Below, piece by piece: positions 26,206-33,183 of a stretch of DNA of 62,885 bases. Origin of the DNA: an uncultured beta proteobacterium (GTDB taxonomy: Bacteria > Pseudomonadota > Gammaproteobacteria > Burkholderiales > Burkholderiaceae_B); contig CAIJKV010000270.1 of NCBI GenBank assembly GCA_903821335.1, positions 1-62,885 of the forward strand. Reading direction: 5' to 3'. Below the pieces are notes generated by a model. The model was given only the letters and a program-made list of their open reading frames with translations. It had not been told where the DNA came from and ran no database searches. The position numbers and the translations under genes were made by a program. The number at the start of each line of letters is the position of its first letter. Position 1 is the stretch's first letter.

Positions 26206-26309
26206 AGGTCTCAGCGCAAGATCTCAGCACCAGATCTCAGTACCAGATCTCAGTACCAGATCTCAGCACCACGTCTCAGCACCACGTCTCAGCATCACGT
26301 CGCCGTGCC
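26206..26309. repeat. 13-bp tandem array between convergent genes
   Basis: Eight contiguous 13-bp units begin at 26206, 26219, 26232, 26245, 26258, 26271, 26284 and 26297. The core is AGATCTCAGCACC, with C/T variants at the tenth base (AGATCTCAGTACC). The right-hand units begin ACGTCTCAG, and the last unit is degenerate. The array is not in a coding frame and has no spacers, so it is a minisatellite-type repeat rather than CRISPR. It separates the FAA-hydrolase stop from the terminator. Confidence 0.92.
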
Positions 26310-26342
26310 AACCCCCGTCTGCAAAGGCAGGGGTTTTATTTT
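26310..26342 (+). terminator. Intrinsic terminator of the FAA-hydrolase gene
   Basis: AACCC (26310) pairs with GGGTT (26331-26335), and CTGC (26319) pairs with GCAG (26327-26330) around an AAAG loop. The run TTTTATTTT follows. It overlaps the stop codon of the convergent HMG-CoA-lyase-like gene. Confidence 0.75.
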
Positions 26343-27286
26343 GGCTGTCCAATTTCGGCCACGTAAGCTGGTGCGGGATGCAAGCGGTCACGCCCGCCTG
26401 CCTTAAGCAATTGACTGGGTACGTCGTGACCGATCAGTCGCGCAAGCATTGCAGACACTTCCAGCACCTTGCTTAGGTCCACGTTGGTATCGTAGCCTTC
26501 GAGCTCAAGCATATGCACCATGTCCTCGGTGCAGGCGTTGCCGCTCGCACCGGGGGCATAGGGGCAGCCGCCGATTCCGCCCAGCGAGGCATCAAAACGG
26601 TCGATCCCTGTGCCGAGTGCAGCCAGTACATTTGCTTGCGCCATCGAGCGGGTGTTATGGAAGTGCAGTGTGAAGGTCATGTGCGGGAACAACCGCCTGG
26701 CGCGCGTGGCCATCGACCGAACCTGTGTCGGATAGGCCATGCCGGTGGTGTCGCACAGTGTGGCACGTTGCACCCCCAGCCCTGAAAAACGATCTAGCCA
26801 GCGCATCACTTCGTCTTCGCTGATGTCGCCTTCCATGGGGCAGCCAAAGGTGGTTGACAACGAAATATTGATGGCGACACGACTACCTGAAATGGCCGCG
26901 ACGACATGTTCCAGTTGGGCGAAGGACTGTTCGCGCGTCATGCGCAGGTTTGCACGGTTGTGCGTCTCGCTGATTGACATGACCAGGTTGGCTTCGTCGA
27001 TTCCGCACGACAGCGCGCGCTCGGCGCCGCGCACGTTCGGCACCAGCACGGTGTATTCCACGTCGGGATGACGGGTGATCTGGTGCATCACCATCTCTGC
27101 GTCGCGCAGTGCCGGGATCGCCTTGGGCGAGGTGAACGAGGTGACCTCGATTTTGGCAAAGCCACACTGGCTCAGCGCGTCGATCACTCTGATCTTGTCT
27201 TCGGTCTCAACGAACTGGGCTTCATTCTGAAAACCGTCGCGTGTGGCGACTTCTTGCATATAGATGCGGGGGCGGGTCGATTGCAT
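26336..27286 (-). CDS. Hydroxymethylglutaryl-CoA lyase family protein
   Basis: This 316-residue TIM-barrel enzyme of the DRE-TIM metallolyase family cleaves 3-hydroxy-3-methylglutaryl-CoA, or a longer homologue, to a ketoacid or its CoA ester plus acetyl-CoA. Diagnostic features are VATRDGFQNEAQ (the R-D-G-x-Q metal/catalytic loop), the FTSPKAIPALRDAE helix, LCDTTGMAYP, TLHFHNTRSMAQANV (metal-binding His pair) and GIGGCPYAPGASGN, which holds the catalytic Cys. It ends an IclR / CoA-transferase / lyase run on the minus strand, 35 bases after the CoA-transferase. With the divergent carboxylase operon, it supplies the final cleavage of a leucine/terpenoid-type route. Confidence 0.94.
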   Translation of the reverse strand: MQSTRPRIYMQEVATRDGFQNEAQFVETEDKIRVIDALSQCGFAKIEVTSFTSPKAIPALRDAEMVMHQITRHPDVEYTVLVPNVRGAERALSCGIDEANLVMSISETHNRANLRMTREQSFAQLEHVVAAISGSRVAINISLSTTFGCPMEGDISEDEVMRWLDRFSGLGVQRATLCDTTGMAYPTQVRSMATRARRLFPHMTFTLHFHNTRSMAQANVLAALGTGIDRFDASLGGIGGCPYAPGASGNACTEDMVHMLELEGYDTNVDLSKVLEVSAMLARLIGHDVPSQLLKAGGRDRLHPAPAYVAEIGQPK

Positions 27287-27321
27287 GCGGTGTTTGTCCT
27301 GGTGTTGTCTGTTTGGTTGGT

Positions 27322-28512
27322 TCAGGTGATGTGGCGTGCTTTCCAGTCGGCCTGCGTGGTGGCGTCAACACCAAGCGAGTCCAGGATCTCGGCCGTGTGC
27401 TGGCCAAGTGTCGGGGCCGCACGGGTGACCTGGCCCGGGGTTGCACTTAGCTTGGGTACGATGCCTGGTACCTGCACGACAGATCCGTCGGGCAGCGTCG
27501 CGTCCAGGATCATGCCGCGCGCCTGGTAGTGCGGGTCCTGGGCGATATCGGCCGCATCGTAGCTTTTTCCGGCGGGTACGCCAGCCGTGTTCATGACGGC
27601 CAGTACGGTCTCGCGGTCATGTTGGCCAGTCCAGTGCCCGATGGCGGCATCGATGGTTTCGGCGTGCTCGGCACGTCCGGCGTTGCCGGCCAGTCGTGGA
27701 TCCTGGGCAAGGTCGGCACGGTCGATGGCTTGCATCAGGCGTTTGTAGATGCTGTCGCCGTTGCCGGCGATCAGTGCATATTTTCCATCCTGGCACAGGT
27801 AGGCGTTGCTGGGGGCAATGCCAGGCAAGCTTGAGCCAGAGGGTTCGCGCACCACGCCAAATTTTGAATACTCGGGCAACAGACTTTCCATCATGTTGAA
27901 CACCGATTCGTAGAGCGCGACATCGACTTCCTGGCCGACTCCGCCGAGTTGCTCGCGGTTGCGCAACGCCATCAGGACCCCGATCACACCGTGCAGGCCT
28001 GACAGGGTGTCGCCGATGGACACGCCGACGCGCACCGGGGGACGGCCGGGTTCACCGCTCAGGTAGCGCAGGCCGCCCATGGCCTCGCCGATCACGCCAA
28101 AACCGGGGCGATCACGGTAGGGGCCTGATTGGCCATAGCCTGACACGCGCAGCATGATGAGTTTCGGATTGAGAGCATGCAGTTCCTTGAAGCCCAGACC
28201 CCATTTTTCCATCGCACCAGGACGAAAGTTCTCGATCAGGATGTCAGCCCCAAGTATGAGTTTCCTGACCACCTCCTGGCCTTCTGGCTGGCGCAGGTCG
28301 AGCGTGATCGAGCGCTTATTGCGGGCGTGGGCCGCCCACCAGACCGAGGTGCCATCATGCAGCATGCGCCACGTACGCAGCGGGTCGCCGGTTTCAGGCG
28401 GCTCGACCTTGATGACGTCGGCGCCAAACTCGCCAAGAATCTTTGCAGCAAAGGGCCCGGCAATCAGTTGGCCCAGTTCGATGACCCGCAGGCCTTCCAG
28501 AGGAAGTGACAT
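27322..28512 (-). CDS. Class III (CaiB/BaiF) CoA-transferase
   Basis: This 396-residue family III CoA-transferase is recognised by LEGLRVIELGQLIAGPFAAKILGEFGADVIKVEPP, the WAAHARNKRSITLDLRQPEGQE segment, ADILIENFRPGAMEKWGLG, RVSGYGQSGPYRDRPGFGVIGEAMGGLRYLSGEPG and GDTLSGLHGVIGVLMAL. It has the usual length and a standard ATG start. It lies between the IclR gene (77 bases upstream) and the HMG-CoA-lyase-like gene. It probably activates the pathway acid by taking CoA from another thioester, a substitute for the acyl-CoA ligase found in other Atu or Liu clusters. Confidence 0.93.
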   Translation of the reverse strand: MSLPLEGLRVIELGQLIAGPFAAKILGEFGADVIKVEPPETGDPLRTWRMLHDGTSVWWAAHARNKRSITLDLRQPEGQEVVRKLILGADILIENFRPGAMEKWGLGFKELHALNPKLIMLRVSGYGQSGPYRDRPGFGVIGEAMGGLRYLSGEPGRPPVRVGVSIGDTLSGLHGVIGVLMALRNREQLGGVGQEVDVALYESVFNMMESLLPEYSKFGVVREPSGSSLPGIAPSNAYLCQDGKYALIAGNGDSIYKRLMQAIDRADLAQDPRLAGNAGRAEHAETIDAAIGHWTGQHDRETVLAVMNTAGVPAGKSYDAADIAQDPHYQARGMILDATLPDGSVVQVPGIVPKLSATPGQVTRAAPTLGQHTAEILDSLGVDATTQADWKARHIT

Positions 28513-28589
28513 GAATTTGAATGTGTATCCGTCAGATAATCTGCGTATTATTGTCTAATGCCGCTTGTTTTGCTTTGCGCGTGCGGTGA

Positions 28590-29363
28590 TCAGGATGCGG
28601 CCGGTGCAACCGGCTGGCTTCCCGGGTGGCTTCCCACCTCGTCAATCAGCATTCGGGCGAGTTCGTGACGCCTGGTCACGGGCATCCGGGCGCGATTCGA
28701 CAGGATACTGAGCGCGATGTTGCCGAATTGCGGCACGTTCCATGCATAACCCGCGCCCGCCACGCCCGGTTCGGCGGCCAGTGTGTACCCGAGTTGCCGC
28801 GTGCGCTGGATGGCGCGTTGCATCCTGAGCGGGCTGAACTGGTTCGCGCTGTAGGTGGCCTGGTGTCGCGCCAGGTGGGCGCAGAGCTCTGGGTCGGGCA
28901 GGGCGGCCAGCAACGCCATGCTGCCCGTACCCAGCCCGAGCAGTCGCGACGCACCCACCAGTTCCGGGTAACGCGGCATGGGGACGCTTCCTTGTTCAAG
29001 ATGCAGGGTGTAGCTGAAGTCGCCCAGGCGAATCACCAGGAAGACGTTGTCTCCCGAGCGCCGCGCCAGCTTTTTCATCAATGGTCGCAGCGCATCGACG
29101 AGTGGCGGATGGGTGAAAGCACTGAGCCCGAGCGCCATACTGCGACATCCCAGCGTGTAGGGACGTTCGCCGCCCGCCATGCGTTGCACATAGCCGGCCT
29201 GCGTCAGGTACGACAACATGCGATGGACCGTGGTGCGATCCAGGCCGGTGCACTGCTGCGCTTGCGCCAGGGTGAGGCCCGTGGCGTGGTGGCCGGCAAT
29301 CAAGTCGAGCAGTCCAAAGGCGCGCTCCAGGCTTTGCACGCCGGATAGTTGGCCAGGTGGCAT
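28590..29363 (-). CDS. IclR-family transcriptional regulator
   Basis: This 257-residue protein has a winged helix at residues 8-70 (GVQSLERAFGLLDLIAGH, LTLAQAQQCTGLDRTTVHRMLSYLTQAGYV). The effector domain follows, with GDNVFLVIRLGDFSYTLHLEQG, a GASRLLGLGTGSMALLAAL pocket helix and the AGVAGAGYAWNVPQFGNIALSIL strand pair. AAGGA precedes the ATG. A perfect TTGTGCAT-ATT-ATGCACAA palindrome sits 21 bases upstream of the start, in the region shared with the divergent carboxylase operon. It is therefore the likely regulator of both arms and probably senses a pathway intermediate. Confidence 0.94.
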   Translation of the reverse strand: MPPGQLSGVQSLERAFGLLDLIAGHHATGLTLAQAQQCTGLDRTTVHRMLSYLTQAGYVQRMAGGERPYTLGCRSMALGLSAFTHPPLVDALRPLMKKLARRSGDNVFLVIRLGDFSYTLHLEQGSVPMPRYPELVGASRLLGLGTGSMALLAALPDPELCAHLARHQATYSANQFSPLRMQRAIQRTRQLGYTLAAEPGVAGAGYAWNVPQFGNIALSILSNRARMPVTRRHELARMLIDEVGSHPGSQPVAPAAS

Positions 29364-29383
29364 CGGGGTGTCCTTGCATCATG

Positions 29384-29402
29384 TTGTGCATATTATGCAC
29401 AA
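29384..29402. promoter_or_regulatory. Palindromic IclR-type operator between divergent arms
   Basis: TTGTGCAT (29384-29391), a 3-base ATT spacer and ATGCACAA (29395-29402) form an exact inverted repeat with 8-bp arms. It lies between the IclR gene (start 29363) and the carboxyltransferase gene (start 29479, or 29440). The length and AT-centred symmetry fit IclR-family sites. A further TTGCAT follows at 29404. Confidence 0.75.
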
Positions 29403-29478
29403 ATTGCATGTTCGGCATTGCCGCGGGACGCTGATTTGAATGAAATCAGCTTCTCAACCCTTGCAGGAACGATCTCGC

Positions 29479-31155
29479 ATGCGCAAATTTGAAACCAGGC
29501 TGGATATGCACGCCGCGATGCAGGTGTCCCAGCGTCAAGCGATGACCGCTCTGCTCGGACAATTGCGGGCGCTCGAACAACGGGCGGTGGACGCGTCGGC
29601 CACCAGCCGGGCGGCTTTTGACAAGCGAGGCGCGCTAATGCCGCGAGACAGGTTGGCGGCACTGGTTGACCCGGGGCGTGAATTTTTGTCACTGGCGACG
29701 CTGGCAGGCTACCTGATGGACGACACACACCCGGACACCTCTGTGCCGGGAGGGTCGTTGGTGGCCGGCATCGGCTTTGTCAGTGGGTCGCGCTGCATGA
29801 TTGTGGCCACAGACTCCGGCATACTGGTGGGTGCCATGACAGAGGCCGGTAATCTCAAGCTGATGCGTTGCCAGGAAATTGCACTTGAGAATAAATTACC
29901 GTTTATCCATCTGGTCGAATCGGCCGGAGCAAATCTGCGCAAATACCGGGTCGACAAATTCATTCGGGGCGGCGGTATTTTCTACAATCTGGCGCGCCTC
30001 TCGGCGGCTGGCCTGCCGGTGATTACCGCCGTGCATGGCCCCTCAACCGCAGGGGGCGCCTACATGCCGGGCCTGTCGGACTATGTGGTGATGGTGCGTG
30101 GCCGCGCCCGGGCGTTCCTGGCGGGTCCCCCGTTGCTTAAAGTCGCGACCGGTGAAATTGCCACGGCCGAAGAGTTGGGCGGGGCTGCCATGCACGCCAC
30201 GATCAGTGGCCTGGCGGAGTACGTGGCCGATGATGATCGACATGCAGTCGCGCTGGTACGCGACATCGTTGCAAACTTGGACTGGCAAGGTGCCCGGGAC
30301 GTTGTGTCGACGGCACGCGCGAGCATCCAGGCCCGCGGTGGCACGCCAGCGCATTCGGGTGTTCAGACGCCCGACGACTCACCTGCTTACCCGCCCGACG
30401 ACCTGCTCGCGATCATGCCGCAGGACAGTCGCCGCCCGGTTGATATGCGAGAAGTCATTGCCCGCCTGGCAGACGGTTCAAACTGGTTGGATTTCAAACC
30501 CGACTATGGCCCGGCGACGGTGTGCGGGCATGCACGTATCCAGGGCCAAGTGACGGGCTTCATCACCAACAATGGCCCGCTTGATCCGTCGGGCGCCACC
30601 AAGGCGGCGCAGTTCATCCAGCTCTGCAATCAGTCGCGCACCCCGATCGTTTACTTGCAGAACACGACCGGCTTCATCGTTGGCCGCGACTCGGAAGAGG
30701 CTGGGATGATCAAGCACGGTTCGAAAATGATCCAGGCGCTGGCCAATGCGACGGTGCCCCAGATCACGATTTATTGCGGCGCCTCGTATGGGGCCGGCAA
30801 CTACGGGATGTGCGGACGAGGCTTTCGGCCGCGTTTCTGTTTTGCCTGGCCCAACGCCAGGACCGCAGTCATGGGGGGCGAGCAGGCCGCCGGCACGCTT
30901 GAAACCGTGGCGCGCGAGCAGGCCGCGCGCCGGGGGTTACCTGTCGACGAGGCCGCGCTGGCGGCACAGAAACAGGAAATCATCGAGTCGTTCGAACGAC
31001 AAGCCAGCGCGTTTGTCACCAGCGGCTTGTTGCTCGACGATGGCGTGATTGATCCGCGCGATACCCGCGCGGTGCTGGCTTTCGTGCTGGCGACCTGTCG
31101 CGAGGCTGAGCGATGCCAACCGCAGCCGATGCAGTTTGGCGTGGCGCGTTTTTAA
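29479..31155 (+). CDS. Acyl-CoA carboxylase carboxyltransferase (beta) subunit, AtuC/LiuB-like
   Basis: From the ATG at 29479 this is a 558-residue carboxyltransferase that transfers carboxybiotin CO2 to an enoyl-CoA. Two crotonase-like domains are visible. The N-half has FDKRGALMPRDRLAAL, HLVESAGANLRKY and HGPSTAGGAYMPGLSDYVVMV, then FLAGPPLLKVATGEIATAEELGGA. The C-half has DPSGATKAAQFIQLCNQSRTPIVYL, NTTGFIVGRDSEEAG and GASYGAGNYGMCGRGF. The FLAGPPLL segment is typical of methylcrotonyl- and geranyl-CoA carboxylases. An upstream ATG at 29440 would add 13 residues, but only the later ATG has an AGGA upstream and the expected start. It begins a five-gene overlapping operon. Confidence 0.92.
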   Translation: MRKFETRLDMHAAMQVSQRQAMTALLGQLRALEQRAVDASATSRAAFDKRGALMPRDRLAALVDPGREFLSLATLAGYLMDDTHPDTSVPGGSLVAGIGFVSGSRCMIVATDSGILVGAMTEAGNLKLMRCQEIALENKLPFIHLVESAGANLRKYRVDKFIRGGGIFYNLARLSAAGLPVITAVHGPSTAGGAYMPGLSDYVVMVRGRARAFLAGPPLLKVATGEIATAEELGGAAMHATISGLAEYVADDDRHAVALVRDIVANLDWQGARDVVSTARASIQARGGTPAHSGVQTPDDSPAYPPDDLLAIMPQDSRRPVDMREVIARLADGSNWLDFKPDYGPATVCGHARIQGQVTGFITNNGPLDPSGATKAAQFIQLCNQSRTPIVYLQNTTGFIVGRDSEEAGMIKHGSKMIQALANATVPQITIYCGASYGAGNYGMCGRGFRPRFCFAWPNARTAVMGGEQAAGTLETVAREQAARRGLPVDEAALAAQKQEIIESFERQASAFVTSGLLLDDGVIDPRDTRAVLAFVLATCREAERCQPQPMQFGVARF

Positions 31156-31168
31156 AGGAGTCCGGAAA

Positions 31169-32323
31169 ATGCTTTACACCGCAGAACACCACAGCATGAT
31201 GAATACCGTGCGTCGGTTTGTCGACGAGGAAATTAATCCGCATGCCGATGAATGGGAGGCCGCCGAAACCTTCCCCGCGCATGCGCTGTTCAAGAAAATG
31301 GGCAATCTGGGCTTGCTGGGGGTTACCAAGCCTGTTGAATATGGCGGGCTGGGGCTCGACTTTTCCTACGCACTGGCGATTGCCGAGGCGCTTGGCTACA
31401 CGCACTCACAAGGCATCGGCATGGCCATTGGCGTGCAGACCGATATGGCGACGCCGGCGCTGGCGATCCACGGCTCGGATGCCCTGCGGCGGGAATTCCT
31501 CGCACCTGCCATCGCAGGAGACATGGTGGTGTCCATCGGCGTGTCCGAGGCGGGTGCGGGCTCGGACGTCGCATCCCTGAAGACCTTCGCACGACGCGAC
31601 GGTGACGACTATGTGATCAACGGTTCCAAGATGTGGATCACCAACGGCACGCAGTCCGACTGGGTGTGTCTGTTGTGCAATACGTCCGAGGGGCCATCGC
31701 ACAAGAACAAGTCGTTGATTATCGTGCCGCTGCGGCAAGGTCAGGGACGTCCACGTGGTGTGACGATCCAGAAGATCAAAAAGTTCGGCATGTGGAGCTC
31801 TGATACGGCGCAGATCTTCCTGGACGATGTGCGTGTGCCGGTCACCAACAGAATTGGTGAAGAGGGCATGGGCTTTATCTACCAGATGCAGCAGTTCCAG
31901 GAAGAGCGGCTAAACGGTGCTGCCCGGCGCCTGGCCGCGATCGCACTGATCGAAGAGACCGCGGACTATCTGCGGACCCGCAAGGCATTTGGCAAACCCT
32001 TACTGCATAACCAGTTCATTCAATACAAACTGGCCGAACTCAAGACTGAACTCGAAGCGTTGCGTGGACTGACCTATATGGCGACCGAGACCTATATAAA
32101 CGGTGGCGACGTCACCGAGCTGGCCTCGATGGCCAAGCTCAAAGCCGGGCGTCTGTCACGCGACATCGCCGACTGGTGCATGCAGTTCCAGGGCGGCATG
32201 GGCTATACGTGGGAAAACCGGGTGTCGCGTGCCTATCGCGACTATCGCCTGGGATCAATCGGTGGCGGTGCCGATGAGGTCATGATGATGGTGATCGCAA
32301 AAAAAATGGGGTTGATGCAATGA
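31169..32323 (+). CDS. Acyl-CoA dehydrogenase, citronellyl-CoA dehydrogenase (AtuD)-like
   Basis: This 384-residue ACAD-fold flavoenzyme introduces a 2,3 double bond into a branched acyl-CoA. Features are NPHADEWEAAETFPAHALFKKMGNLGLLG, VSIGVSEAGAGSDVASLKT, YVINGSKMWITNGTQSDWVCLL, and near the end LAELKTELEALRGLTYMATE and GGMGYTWENRVSRAYRDYRLGSIGGGADEVM. The long YRDYRLGSIGGGADE end and the HxLFKKxGxLGLLG start match what I recall of citronellyl-CoA dehydrogenase. The ATG at 31169 has AAAGGAG upstream. Extension further upstream overlaps the previous gene and was not used. The stop overlaps the next start (ATGA). Confidence 0.9.
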   Translation: MLYTAEHHSMMNTVRRFVDEEINPHADEWEAAETFPAHALFKKMGNLGLLGVTKPVEYGGLGLDFSYALAIAEALGYTHSQGIGMAIGVQTDMATPALAIHGSDALRREFLAPAIAGDMVVSIGVSEAGAGSDVASLKTFARRDGDDYVINGSKMWITNGTQSDWVCLLCNTSEGPSHKNKSLIIVPLRQGQGRPRGVTIQKIKKFGMWSSDTAQIFLDDVRVPVTNRIGEEGMGFIYQMQQFQEERLNGAARRLAAIALIEETADYLRTRKAFGKPLLHNQFIQYKLAELKTELEALRGLTYMATETYINGGDVTELASMAKLKAGRLSRDIADWCMQFQGGMGYTWENRVSRAYRDYRLGSIGGGADEVMMMVIAKKMGLMQ

Positions 32324-33183
32324 TGACCAGTCAGAATCTTCCCCTGGTTTGCACTCGCCTGCAAGGGGTGCTGTTCGTGACGATTAATCGACCCGCGTCC
32401 CGTAACGCGCTCAGTGAGGAGGTTGTGACCGCGCTTGAGGAGGTCGCACACGGGGCGCTCGAGGACCTGACGCTGAGAGCCATCGTCTTGCGCGGCGCGA
32501 AACAGTTTTTTTGTGCCGGAGGCAATCTCGGAAACTTTCAGACCCGCCTGGATCAGGCAACGGGGCTAGACGATCCGGTGGCGACGCGCAATCGCAAATT
32601 TGGTGCCTTCATGCAGACCTTGGCCGCGATCCCGGTGCCGGTCGTCTCAGTGGTCGAGGGCGCCGCCCTGGGAGGCGGCATGGGCCTGGCCTGCGTGTCG
32701 GACATTGTGCTGGCGACCCAGTCAGCAACATTCGCCCTGTCAGAAACTTCGTTGGGCGTCGTACCCGCGCAGATCATGCCTTTTGTCGTGAGACGTATCG
32801 GACCCGCGCGCGCGCGCCGCCTGGGGTTGTCTGCCGAACGCGTCGAAGGTGACCTGGCAGTGGGTGCAGGGATCGTGGATGCGTTGGCGACAGACTCGGA
32901 AGAGCTGGATTCCTTGTTGGCCAGTTGGCTGACACAGATTGGCAAATGTGCACCGAACGCCAACAAACGGATGAAAACCATGGTCGAGGACGCGCAGGTT
33001 GAAGATATCGGACGATTCATGGATGCTGCGGCACAGGTATTTTCGACCTGCATGCAGGACGAAGGAAAACTGGGGATCGCAGCGTTTAAAGCACGACAGC
33101 CCGCACCTTGGGTGGTGACGTTCACCACGCAGGACATCCGTCGGGTCTATCAACAGCAAGGCACGGCCGGGGCGCTCTCATGA
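32320..33183 (+). CDS. Enoyl-CoA hydratase family protein (AtuE/LiuC-like)
   Basis: This 287-residue crotonase-fold enzyme has the oxyanion-hole segments QFFCAGGNLGNF (about residue 63) and EGAALGGGMGLACVSDIVLA (about residue 110). The SETSLGVVPAQIMPFVVRRIG segment carries the active-site Glu region. In Atu/Liu clusters the enzyme at this position hydrates isohexenylglutaconyl- or methylglutaconyl-CoA to the 3-hydroxy form before lyase cleavage. It overlaps both neighbours by four bases (ATGA at 32320 and at 33180), indicating strict translational coupling. Which of the two possible substrates it uses cannot be seen. Confidence 0.9.
   Translation: MMTSQNLPLVCTRLQGVLFVTINRPASRNALSEEVVTALEEVAHGALEDLTLRAIVLRGAKQFFCAGGNLGNFQTRLDQATGLDDPVATRNRKFGAFMQTLAAIPVPVVSVVEGAALGGGMGLACVSDIVLATQSATFALSETSLGVVPAQIMPFVVRRIGPARARRLGLSAERVEGDLAVGAGIVDALATDSEELDSLLASWLTQIGKCAPNANKRMKTMVEDAQVEDIGRFMDAAAQVFSTCMQDEGKLGIAAFKARQPAPWVVTFTTQDIRRVYQQQGTAGALS

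Noticed and set aside
26206-26309. Possible CRISPR array
   Set aside because: Units are only 13 bp, contiguous and without spacers, and no cas gene is in the window.
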